Shown here piece after piece: positions 9,201-16,169 of a stretch of 41,907 bases of DNA. The notes beneath the pieces are model-generated. The model worked only from the letters and a program-made list of their open reading frames with translations, was not told the origin of the DNA and made no database searches. The position numbers were made by a program, and so were the translations under genes. The stretch covers positions 1-41,907 of the forward strand of contig CAYYAQ010000027.1 of NCBI GenBank assembly GCA_964469555.1, given 5' to 3'. How positions within the stretch are numbered: position 1 is the first letter of the stretch; every line of letters starts with the position of its first letter. This stretch comes from CAYYAQ01 sp964469555 (GTDB lineage: Bacteria > Planctomycetota > UBA1135 > UBA2386).

Positions 9201-9888
9201 AGAGACAATCGGGTCGCGACAGCCCGCCGGTCAGCATCGCGTCCGCGCGACCGGCCTGGAGCTCGTCGACCGCGTGTTTCAGCGCGTAGAGCGAAGAGGC
9301 GCAGGCGGCGTCGAGCGTGAAGTGTCCGCGACCGAGGCCGAGGGCACGGCTGAGTACGCCCGCGGGCAGACCGGTCACGTACCGGTTGATGTGGTCGACC
9401 GGTCGCCAATCGTCCACCGGCGGCGTCTTGCCCGCGGCTTCGAACAGCGCGTTCGTGTAGTTCCGACCGATGATCCAGTCGGCCATCCGGGAGGTGCTCT
9501 CGGTTGGCAGCGCGATGTTGCCGAGAATCACGCCGATGCGATCCCGATCGACATCATCCATGATCGCATCGCGCCACGCGGCAGAACCCGCGTGCAGTGC
9601 CAGTTGCACCATCGGATCGAACCGTTCGGCGTCGTGCCGGTCGATCGCGAGACCCGAGAGGTCCAGATCGAAGTCCTCGATGAAGCAGGCGCGCTTGGAG
9701 TAGAGCTTGTCCACCTGTCCACCCCGCGAGTCGTAGGCCATCTCGGGGGGCAGCGCCCAGCGACCGGGCGGCGCCTCCCGCGACGTGTCCACGCCGGCGG
9801 CGACGTTCTGCCAGAACGTCTCGAGGTCGGGTGAGCCTGGAAAGATGCCCCCGATGCCCACGATCGCAACGGGCGGGTGGTCGTTCAT
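3220..9888 (-). CDS. pfaC: PfaC/Pfa3-like PUFA synthase subunit: KS-CLF-AT-four hotdog DH folds
   Basis: A 2222-residue multidomain protein. KS1 is at about 5-450, with C196 in DAACASS, H330 and H370. A second KS fold at about 467-900 has E656 (STEESS) where the Cys should be, so it is a chain-length factor. An acyltransferase follows at about 1010-1330, with PGSGSQ and nucleophile S1101 in GYSLGE. After a Pro/Ala linker come four FabA-like hotdog units near 1480-1640, 1690-1850, 1885-2050 and 2070-2215. Units two and four carry the dehydratase His (H1738 in CHFVDDKVMPG, H2119 in AHFHQDPVWPG); units one and three lack it. Marine PfaC is KS-CLF-DH-DH. Carrying an internal AT resembles myxobacterial Pfa3, but the terminal AGPAT domain reported there is absent and oleA starts within the stop codon. 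It overlaps pfaA by 4 nt (ATGA). Confidence 0.9.
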   Translation of the reverse strand: MNDHPPVAIVGIGGIFPGSPDLETFWQNVAAGVDTSREAPPGRWALPPEMAYDSRGGQVDKLYSKRACFIEDFDLDLSGLAIDRHDAERFDPMVQLALHAGSAAWRDAIMDDVDRDRIGVILGNIALPTESTSRMADWIIGRNYTNALFEAAGKTPPVDDWRPVDHINRYVTGLPAGVLSRALGLGRGHFTLDAACASSLYALKHAVDELQAGRADAMLTGGLSRPDCLYTQMGFAQLFALSPSGHCSPFDAKADGLVVGEGAGIIVLKRLDDAVAAGDRIYAVVRGIGLSNDVDGNLLAPSEEGQLRAMHAAYGRAGWEPSQVDLIECHATGTQVGDAIEYGSLRRLWGESNWQHGQCTLGSVKSNVGHLLTGAGAAGLIKVLLAMREGVLPPTANFTGAGDDIDLASGPFTVRSEASPWPRRGGDTPRRAAVSGFGFGGTNAHVLLEEFTQPAVRPVVSKQGPTEDVVIVGMGACCGPWTDLEALRPRVLGDDVEVKTSAKQNFWGVEDPPLGWFVDRVEIPRGRFRIPPKEMAQTLPQQLLMLDVAHQALADQVSASTDPLRTGVFIGIGLDLNTTNYHLRWSMRRRSANVAAALGIPDRGPEFDAWADSACDGLGPALNANRVMGNLGGIVASRVAREFGIGGPSYVLSTEESSGLTALEAATRNLQSGDLDCALVGAVDLAADVRAVLATDADRPFDRDGIPRPFDRRAAGSVPGEGAACVILKRRRDAERDGDRIYAVVRGIGASTGGEATDFAPTTTAYREALSRAYNEAGIDPRTVDYVETHGSGVPAEDRIEAATIPQFFGPCTLGSAKADVGHTGSAAGLVSLVKASLALHHGILPRMRGVTRPRKDLGDCLVPAEPQYWLRDSDASPRRAGVSSISVTGASHHVVLETGDSAEEPHPLGMLGEYLFAVEASDSPDLVTGLGDLVSRTTDADVARLAWEWQQERAQSSSANLAVAIVCRSTDELRELATEAIASLTEDRELSARASRRVFHAQQPVGHDGEIAFVYPGSGSQFIGMGRAIGAHWPTVLRDQERLCTRLRSQLAPDLIWSGDSATLRDEARRSILAQVSLGTVVTDVVRSFGVQPHAVIGYSLGETAGLFSVGAWHERDEMLRRVMDSDLFTEQLTGSCRAAKRTWRLPDDENVDWVLGVVDRPAAIVRATLVDHPRAYLLIVNSPDECVVGGQREAVDAVVSAMASGFHELHGVTTVHCDVAEAVAGEYRDLHILQTDTSVPVRFYSGEAGTSYELSQHAAADSILNQALRGIDYPKVIERAYADGVRIFVEMGPGSSCTRMIRKILGDRPFAARAVCAPGQDGPSSVLRTLAMLIAERAPVDISSLYHEPKTEDDGGDSIIVEVGGQAPVPPVLPQTIPDASPPPPPEPGPVHALTGPVEQLARANAAAAAAHESFLQLSHQLTTLAAQTVSLPAIGSVDPVPVIVPKKPVLFDRGQCMEIAVGSIAAVLGPEFADVDMHPTRVRLPDEPLMLVDRILSIEGDVRSMTSGRIVTEHDVLADKWYLDNGRIPTCVAVEAGQADLFLSGYLGIDFETKGLAVYRLLDAVVTFHDALPGVGTVIHYEIQIKHFFRQGDTWLFRFEFEAEVDGRPLITMKEGCAGFFTQEELDAGKGIVHSRIERQRQPGRLPDNHVDLVPMRPTALDATQIDALRRGDLERAFGPEFEGLPVADPLTLPSGNMELVHRVRSIDPTGGRYGIGGIVAEADIRPDDWFLTCHFVDDKVMPGTLMYECCLHTLRIYLLRLGWVADAADVVYQPLIGVGSRLKCRGQVLDTTKLVTYEVSIKQLGYEPEPFAIVDALMYADGKPVVEITEMSVRLTGVTRDVLIATWANRGTASTARVLYDYDKILAFSDGNPSDAFGEPYRVFDHERVIARLPRPPFQFLDRIIDVQGTPFEMTAGAKCTAQVEVTADQWYFASNRQHEIPFAVLLEMALQPCGWLAAYVGSALSSDEDLKFRNLGGESTQHAAVVAGDDTLTTHVELTQVAHSGGMVIQHYRYEMTNRAGAVVYDGTTYFGFFSYRALAEQIGVREATLYEPSAGETARGRALEVPRLAPFSDDTMRMVDRIDSLILDGGPKNLGFVTGSIEVDPSMWFFAAHFHQDPVWPGSLGLEAMLQLLKVVAVSRWDLGPDAVFATMPIGHRHRWIYRGQVIPTNTLVEVQATVTSVDDERQTLIADGFLCVDGLTIYEMRDFALSARPSQ

Positions 9889-12800
9889 CTCTGTGCGGCG
9901 CTGCGAGTGTCGAGGGTGTTCCGCCGGAACGCGTCATTGAGCGAGGCGTCGAGCACGCAGTGGTACCCGGTCATCTTCGCGATGACGACGCCCGTCACGT
10001 CCAGGAAATCGATGTCGGCGGCGGCGCGCCCTGGTTCCATCTCGGTGACGCGCACTTCGATGCGCACGCCATCCTTCGGGAAAGTCGTCTTGAATTGGCG
10101 GTAGTTCGAAACCTCGGTCGGCAGCGAACCGACGCGGTGTTGGTCGAAACTCCACAGGATCATGGCCTGGAAGGCGCAGTCGAGGGCGAGCGGATCGGTG
10201 ATCCAGCGGCTGCGCAGGGGTTGACGGCTCCACTCCCTGGGCGCGGGCGCCGGCTTGCAGACCGCGACGATGCCGCTGTCGTCGCACCCGTCGATCTCGG
10301 TCAGTCCCTGCAGGGCCTTCCCGTGGAACAACAACTGGTCGTAGGCGGCGTCGAGTCCGGTGTTGTACGGCGCGAGCACGCGGGCGGGAGCGGCTTGGGG
10401 CGTCACTTCCAACTGGCTCGAGAGTCCGATCTTCGCGCGGGCATGTAGCACGCGGTTTCCCGTCGCGTCCGTGGAACAGAGTTCGGTCTGGACGACGAAT
10501 TGTTCGCCACTTTTCGACGCGCGATCCGCGCACACGCGGAGTCGGATCGTGTCGTTCGCGGTGAGGGTCACGCCCCTGTAGACCCGAAATTCGTCGAAGC
10601 CACAAAACCGCAGTCCGGGGTTGCCGTGCAGCGCGCCATGTCCGAGCCACTCCACGATGAGAGCAGCGGGGACGACGGCCTTCCCATCGATGACGTGCGC
10701 GCGCAGGAACTCGTCGGTCGCGACGCTGAGTTCACGGTCGAACACCGTCGGGAGTTCAGGGATCGCGCTGAGTGACGACGCTTCGGCTCGCGGCAGGATA
10801 TCGTAGTTGGGAAGTCTTGAACCACCGCCGAGTACGACGATCTCCACGGGGCCCTGGGGGTGTGCCAGTTCGTCGACAAGGTACTCTGCGCCGGCAGTCA
10901 GGCCGATCACCGAAACACCCTCACCCGCGAACATGTTACGCAGAGCGGGCGTGACCATCCCGCCGTCCCACGGACCCCAGTTGAACGACACGACGCGACA
11001 GTCCGGGCGACGTCGGTGCTCGCGTTGCGCGATCTTGTTGAGCACCTCGTTTGCCATGGCGTAGTCGGCTTGACCGGTGCGTCCGAAGCGCGCTGTCGAC
11101 GAGGAGAACGTGACGAGCGCTTTCAATCGATAGGGTGCCAGCGCGGCGATGAGATTGTCGAGGCCTTCGACCTTGGTCGCGAACACCCGCGCGAAGTCCT
11201 CGTCGCTCTTGTCGGCGATGTAGCTGTCGGCGAGAACGCCCGCACCGTGGATCAGCCCGGTGAACGGACCGAGTTGTTCGTTCAATTCCGCGAGCCGTTC
11301 CCGCAGGGTTTCGGCATCGCGCACGTCGACTGCGGTGTATGAGACGCGCGAGCCGGCCTCTTCCATTCGCGCGATGTTGCGCAGCACTTCGCGGTTGCGC
11401 TGGACCTTGACGAATTCGTCACCGAGTTCGCGCGGGCTGAGTTTGCCGGCCGCGCGCGCAAGGATGGCCTGCTTGATGCTGGTCTCATCTTCGAGGTCGC
11501 GCAGCCAATCCGGTTCGGGTGTCGGGGCTGGACTGCGACCGAGAAGAGCCAGTCGCGGCCCGGCGGATCGAGCCAGAGCTACCGCGACCTCCGCGGTGAC
11601 CCCGCGGGCGCCGCCGGTGATCACGATCACGTCGCTCTCCGTGAATCGCGAGGACGCGGGCGCGCCGACGGGCGGCACAGCGACCTCCTCGGTCGAGAGT
11701 TCCAGCACCGTGGTGCCGTCGCGGTGGATGCCGAACTCGCCGCTCGCGCCGGTGAACACCTGGCTGACGATGCGCTCTGCGAGCCACGTGGTGTCCCGCT
11801 CGTTGGCGTCGACGTCGATCGCAGTGGCGATGACCTGCGGCCATTCGTGGTCGACCGTCTTGGTTAGTCCGGCGAGGCCGCCGGAGAGCACGGGCGCATC
11901 CGGGTTCAACTCACCGAGGCCGAAGCTGCCGTCCAGACGGGACACCGTCACGAACAGCGCGGTGTCGTCCTCGGCTGCTGCACGCAACGCCGGGCCGACG
12001 AGTCTGGTGAGCGAGAACGTCTGGTGCAGGAACGAGTCGGGAGGTGTCGCAGACGCGACGATGAGGACACCGGCGAGGTCCGCGGGTGGTTTTGCGGTGA
12101 GCGTTCGCTCGATCTCGTGCGCCTTCACTCCGAGCGAACGAAGTCGATCGACGATGGCCTGTGACAACCCATCCGTCGTGCGGGTGACCCAGACGAGAGC
12201 TTCGGGCCGCAGCGGGCTCGAAGCTCCGTTGGGGGTGTTGCCGATGCTGTGCCGCAGGACGCTTCGCGTGATGGAGGGAGCAGAAGGGACCGGTTCGGGG
12301 GCAGCCACCGGCTTGGCGGCGGGCGCCTCGCCCTCGGTCAGGAAATCCACGATCTGGCCGAGCGTCTGGAGCTCGCCGAGGTGTTCGGGTTTGACGACGG
12401 GGGCGTTGGGCAACTGTTCTTGCAGCGCCGACAGGATTTCGACGCGCTTGATCGAGTCGATTCCGAGATCGGCATCGAGTCCCATGGAAAGCTCCAGCAT
12501 TTCGGCCGGGTAGCCGGTCTTGTCCGCGACGATCGCGATGAGCACGTCGGTGTAGGTCTCTCGGTCACCAATGCTCTGTGCGTTCTCTGCGACCGCGGGC
12601 GATTGTGTCGTCCTGGGCTCGGAGACCGCAGCAGATGGCTCAGAACCGTCCGAGAGGAACGCTGCGATCTGACCGAGGGTCGAGAGCTCGCCGAGGTGTT
12701 CGGGTTTGACGACCGGCGCATGCGGGAGCTTCTCCTGCAACGTTGAGAGGATCTCGACGCGCTTGATCGAGTCGATGCCGAGGTCGGCGTCGAGCCCCAT

Positions 12801-15800
12801 CGAGAGTTCGAGCATCTCCGCCGGGTAGCCGGTCTTTTCCGCGACGACATCGAGCAGGACAATCGCCACGTCATCGTGGGCGGGTTGCGCGGTGGTCGGT
12901 GGACGAACTGGTTCGGGCCGGGCGACCGGTTCGATCGCTGGCACGGCGCTCGGCGCCGGGGCGGGCGCCGCTGGCATCGGTGCTGCCGGAGGCGAGGCCA
13001 TCGCGATGGGAGCCATCGGAATCGGTGCCATCGGCAGAGGCGGTTCGAGTCCGGCGGCCGCGTGTTGTTGCGCGATGAGTTGTTGGAAACCCTGGACGAT
13101 TTGTTGCTGCGATTCCAGGAAGAGACGATGCAGGTCCGCGGTCTGTTCCTGCATGCGGACCAGGGCCTTCAGGCTCTCCTGGTTCGTGTGCATCGCCGCG
13201 GCGTTGACTTCGGAGTCTCTGGACACGGGGGTCTCGGTCGGGGTCCGGGGCGGTGAAATGCTGGGCTGGGCTGCGGGTCGCGCGACCTTGGGCCGGGGCT
13301 CTCTGGGTGTGGTGTAGTTGGCGCCGCTGAGCGGGATCGTAAAGGTCGGTTCCTTCGTGCGTTCACTGGTCTCGAACGCGGCGAGGTAGTCAGGGTCCCA
13401 CCGGGTCACGTCGACGGCGTGGCCGTTCGCGGCGAGGGACGCGAGGGTTCGAGCGAGGTCGACCCACCCGTCGCCGCTGGCGTCGATCGCGGTCGTGACT
13501 ACATCCGGATCGCCCTTCGTGATGGCGCGGATCAACCCCGTCATCGCCCGGCCAGGCCCGACCTCGACGAAAGTCGAGACGCCCTGGTCGCGCATGTTCT
13601 CGATAGCCCGCTGAAACTCGACGGGTGCCGCGAGCTGGCCGGCGAGAAGGTCGCGAGCCGCTGCGGAATCGGCGGCATACTCGGTGCCCGTGCTGTTGGC
13701 GAAGACCGGGAACTCGCCGGTCGCGAAGTGCACATGGGCGAGGGCCTTGGCGAGCGGCGTGCTCGCGTTGGCGACCAGCGGGCTGTGGAATGCTGCAGAC
13801 ACGTTGAGCCGCGTGCTGCGGACGTGCTGCGCGCGGAGCAACTCCTCGGCGCTCTCGATCACGTCTGTGGCTCCCGAGAGCACGATCTGCCTCGGCGCGT
13901 TGCGATTCGCGATCACGAGATCGAGACCGTTGGCCGTGAGGAACTCCTCGACGGTCTGGACGCTGGCCATCACCGCGAGCATGCTGCCTCGATCGGTGGG
14001 GGAGTCGTCGTCGGGCCGCGACATGAGTTGGCCGCGGAGGATCGACAGCGCGTGGAAATCGGTTTCGGAGATCCGTCGAGCCGCGCAGAGCGCGGTGAGT
14101 TCACCGTAGCTGTGTCCGGTAGTCGCCGCGAACGTGACGCCGAACTCCTGCAACACGCGGAGCGCGCCGAGAGACACCGCCCCGATCGCGGGTTGGGCGA
14201 TCTGGGTCTGGCGCAACGCGTCTTCGTTTCGCTTGCGCGTCGCGCCGTCGAACGCGGGCCGCGGGTAGATCGAGTCCACGAGCGGCAGGTCCCGTTCGGT
14301 AGCAGCGAGAGCGTCGCGAGCCGACGGGAAGCTGCACACCAGATCGCGCAGCATGTCAGTGTGTTGGCTTCCCTGTCCCGGGAAGACGGCGGCGACCGAG
14401 CCCGCGGGGGAGCCCGATGCGTAGTGGATGCCGTTCGGCGTCGACCACCGGGGAGCGTCGTCGGTGACCACGCGTTGCGATGCGACGCGCAAGATCTTCG
14501 CGGCGTCGGTTCCGTCGCGTTCGACGACCAAGGCGACACGGCAAGGATCGCTCGGATCGAACGCGGCGCGGGTTCGCGCGGCTTGTCCCCGCAGTTGGGA
14601 CCAGTCCAGCTCGCTGTCCTCGATCCGATCGCGCAGCTCTTCGATCCGTTCCGAGAGGCTCTTTCGATCGCGCGCGCTGATCGCGATCAACTGCACGCGA
14701 CCGTCCCAGTCGATCGATGGCTTGACCTTGACGTACTCCTCGAGAACGCAGTGGAAGTTGCTGCCACCGAATCCGAACGCGCTCACCCCGGCGCGACGCG
14801 GGTGGGAGGGGTTCGACAGCCACGGGCGGGGTTCGGTGTTGATGTAGAATGGCGTCGAGTCCGGTGCGGCGGCGTCATTGGGTTGGTCGACCTTGATCGT
14901 CGGCGGCAGGACTTTCTTGTACAGCGCCATCGCTGCCTTGATTACCCCAGCTGAACCGGCCGCGGCCTTGGTGTGTCCGATCATCGACTTCACCGAGCCG
15001 AGCGCACACCAGCTGCCTTTGCGATCCGTGTCTCCGTACACCGACGTGAGCCCGCGAATTTCGGTCGCGTCGCCTACCTTCGTCCCGGTGCCGTGTGCTT
15101 CGAGGAGCTCGATCGTGTCCGGCGATACACCGGCGTTCTCGTAGGCGTTGCGCAGGCAGCGGGCCTGCCCGTCGGCGGTCGGCGCGTAGACCGCGTCACC
15201 CTTGCCGTCGCTGGCCGTGCCCATGCCGCGGATGACCGCGTAGATCCGGTCGTCGTCGCGCTCGGCGTCGGACAGCCGCTTCAGCACCATCATGCCCACG
15301 CCCTCGCCGAGGATCGTGCCGTCGCCCGCTTCCGCAAAAGGTCGCGCGTCGCCGGTTGGCGAGAGCGCGGGTGTCTTGCTGAAGCACATGTACATGAAGA
15401 TGTCGTTGAACGTGTCGACGCCTCCCGTGACGACCATGTCGCTGCGTCCGGTGCGCAGTTCGAGCATCGAGAGGTGCATCGCGCTGAGCGAAGAGGCACA
15501 CGCTGCGTCGACGACGCAGTTCGTGCCGTGCAGGTCGAGTCGGTTGGCGATCCTCCCGGCGACGACGTTGCCGAGCAGGCCCGGGAACGAGTTCTCTTGC
15601 CAGTCGACGTAGCTCTCACCGATGCGCTCGCAGACGTCGTCGGCAGTGGTCTCGTCGACCCCGGCGTCCTCGAGCGCGCGGCGCCAGATCGGGTGGCCGA
15701 GCCGTGCGCCGAGTGGAATCACGAGCTCGAGTGTTCCGGTCACTCCCAGGACGACGCTCACGCGATCGCGAGGAAGATCCTCGGCGTCGGCGGGGTAGCC

Positions 15801-16169
15801 GGCGTCCGCGAGGGCGCGTTTCGCGACGGCCAGCCCGAGCAGTTGGGACGTGTCCGTCGCCTCGACGTCACGCGGGGAGATGCCGAACTCGAGCGGATCG
15901 AAGTCCGTCGCGTCGAGGAAGCCACCGCGACGACCGTACGTCTTGTCCTTCGCGTCCGGGTCGCTGTCGAAGAAGTCCTTCGGATCCCAGTGCGTCTCCG
16001 GCGTCTCGGTGATCGCGTCGACGCCGTTGCGGATGTTCGACCAGAAGGACTGAAGGTCCTTCGCCTTGGGGAACATGCAACCGATCCCGATGATCGCGAT
16101 CGGCTCGGGGGTGCCTTCCTTTTCGGGCGCGACCTCTGCGGGTGATGCTTGTGGGGTCGGTTCTTTCAC
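9885..16169 (-). CDS. pfaA: PfaA/Pfa2-like PUFA synthase subunit: KS-MAT-ACP-ACP-KR-DH
   Basis: A 2094-residue megasynthase subunit. KS is at about 20-480 (C224 in DAACASS, H359, H399). MAT is at about 593-900 (FPGQGSQ, S687 in GHSYGE, H795). An Ala/Pro/Met-rich linker runs about 1040-1095. Two tandem ACPs carry phosphopantetheine serines S1134 and S1239 in LGIDSIKRVEIL. KR is at about 1512-1770 (GGARGVT, Y1703). A C-terminal PKS-type dehydratase follows at about 1800-2070, with H1825 in a HxxxGxxxxP motif and D1997. It builds and reduces malonyl-derived chains with PfaC and PfaD. The start is GTG 16169, overlapping the pfaD stop by 4 nt; the frame open to 16553 only adds Arg-rich noise inside pfaD. 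Two ACPs is few: PfaA proteins commonly have four to nine. A phosphopantetheinyl transferase must be supplied from elsewhere. Confidence 0.92.
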   Translation of the reverse strand: MKEPTPQASPAEVAPEKEGTPEPIAIIGIGCMFPKAKDLQSFWSNIRNGVDAITETPETHWDPKDFFDSDPDAKDKTYGRRGGFLDATDFDPLEFGISPRDVEATDTSQLLGLAVAKRALADAGYPADAEDLPRDRVSVVLGVTGTLELVIPLGARLGHPIWRRALEDAGVDETTADDVCERIGESYVDWQENSFPGLLGNVVAGRIANRLDLHGTNCVVDAACASSLSAMHLSMLELRTGRSDMVVTGGVDTFNDIFMYMCFSKTPALSPTGDARPFAEAGDGTILGEGVGMMVLKRLSDAERDDDRIYAVIRGMGTASDGKGDAVYAPTADGQARCLRNAYENAGVSPDTIELLEAHGTGTKVGDATEIRGLTSVYGDTDRKGSWCALGSVKSMIGHTKAAAGSAGVIKAAMALYKKVLPPTIKVDQPNDAAAPDSTPFYINTEPRPWLSNPSHPRRAGVSAFGFGGSNFHCVLEEYVKVKPSIDWDGRVQLIAISARDRKSLSERIEELRDRIEDSELDWSQLRGQAARTRAAFDPSDPCRVALVVERDGTDAAKILRVASQRVVTDDAPRWSTPNGIHYASGSPAGSVAAVFPGQGSQHTDMLRDLVCSFPSARDALAATERDLPLVDSIYPRPAFDGATRKRNEDALRQTQIAQPAIGAVSLGALRVLQEFGVTFAATTGHSYGELTALCAARRISETDFHALSILRGQLMSRPDDDSPTDRGSMLAVMASVQTVEEFLTANGLDLVIANRNAPRQIVLSGATDVIESAEELLRAQHVRSTRLNVSAAFHSPLVANASTPLAKALAHVHFATGEFPVFANSTGTEYAADSAAARDLLAGQLAAPVEFQRAIENMRDQGVSTFVEVGPGRAMTGLIRAITKGDPDVVTTAIDASGDGWVDLARTLASLAANGHAVDVTRWDPDYLAAFETSERTKEPTFTIPLSGANYTTPREPRPKVARPAAQPSISPPRTPTETPVSRDSEVNAAAMHTNQESLKALVRMQEQTADLHRLFLESQQQIVQGFQQLIAQQHAAAGLEPPLPMAPIPMAPIAMASPPAAPMPAAPAPAPSAVPAIEPVARPEPVRPPTTAQPAHDDVAIVLLDVVAEKTGYPAEMLELSMGLDADLGIDSIKRVEILSTLQEKLPHAPVVKPEHLGELSTLGQIAAFLSDGSEPSAAVSEPRTTQSPAVAENAQSIGDRETYTDVLIAIVADKTGYPAEMLELSMGLDADLGIDSIKRVEILSALQEQLPNAPVVKPEHLGELQTLGQIVDFLTEGEAPAAKPVAAPEPVPSAPSITRSVLRHSIGNTPNGASSPLRPEALVWVTRTTDGLSQAIVDRLRSLGVKAHEIERTLTAKPPADLAGVLIVASATPPDSFLHQTFSLTRLVGPALRAAAEDDTALFVTVSRLDGSFGLGELNPDAPVLSGGLAGLTKTVDHEWPQVIATAIDVDANERDTTWLAERIVSQVFTGASGEFGIHRDGTTVLELSTEEVAVPPVGAPASSRFTESDVIVITGGARGVTAEVAVALARSAGPRLALLGRSPAPTPEPDWLRDLEDETSIKQAILARAAGKLSPRELGDEFVKVQRNREVLRNIARMEEAGSRVSYTAVDVRDAETLRERLAELNEQLGPFTGLIHGAGVLADSYIADKSDEDFARVFATKVEGLDNLIAALAPYRLKALVTFSSSTARFGRTGQADYAMANEVLNKIAQREHRRRPDCRVVSFNWGPWDGGMVTPALRNMFAGEGVSVIGLTAGAEYLVDELAHPQGPVEIVVLGGGSRLPNYDILPRAEASSLSAIPELPTVFDRELSVATDEFLRAHVIDGKAVVPAALIVEWLGHGALHGNPGLRFCGFDEFRVYRGVTLTANDTIRLRVCADRASKSGEQFVVQTELCSTDATGNRVLHARAKIGLSSQLEVTPQAAPARVLAPYNTGLDAAYDQLLFHGKALQGLTEIDGCDDSGIVAVCKPAPAPREWSRQPLRSRWITDPLALDCAFQAMILWSFDQHRVGSLPTEVSNYRQFKTTFPKDGVRIEVRVTEMEPGRAAADIDFLDVTGVVIAKMTGYHCVLDASLNDAFRRNTLDTRSAAQR
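12330..12872 (-). repeat. Tandem ACP-coding repeat inside pfaA
   Basis: Two copies of an ACP module of about 70 codons lie at about 12672-12872 and 12330-12548, separated by an Ala/Ser/Pro-rich linker. The copies share nearly all residues from KTGYPAEMLEL through LGIDSIKRVEIL to PEHLGEL, differing at a few positions (STLQEKLPH against SALQEQLPN). Near-identity of adjacent ACPs in PUFA synthases is normal and reflects duplication and gene conversion; only the low copy number is unusual. Confidence 0.9.
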
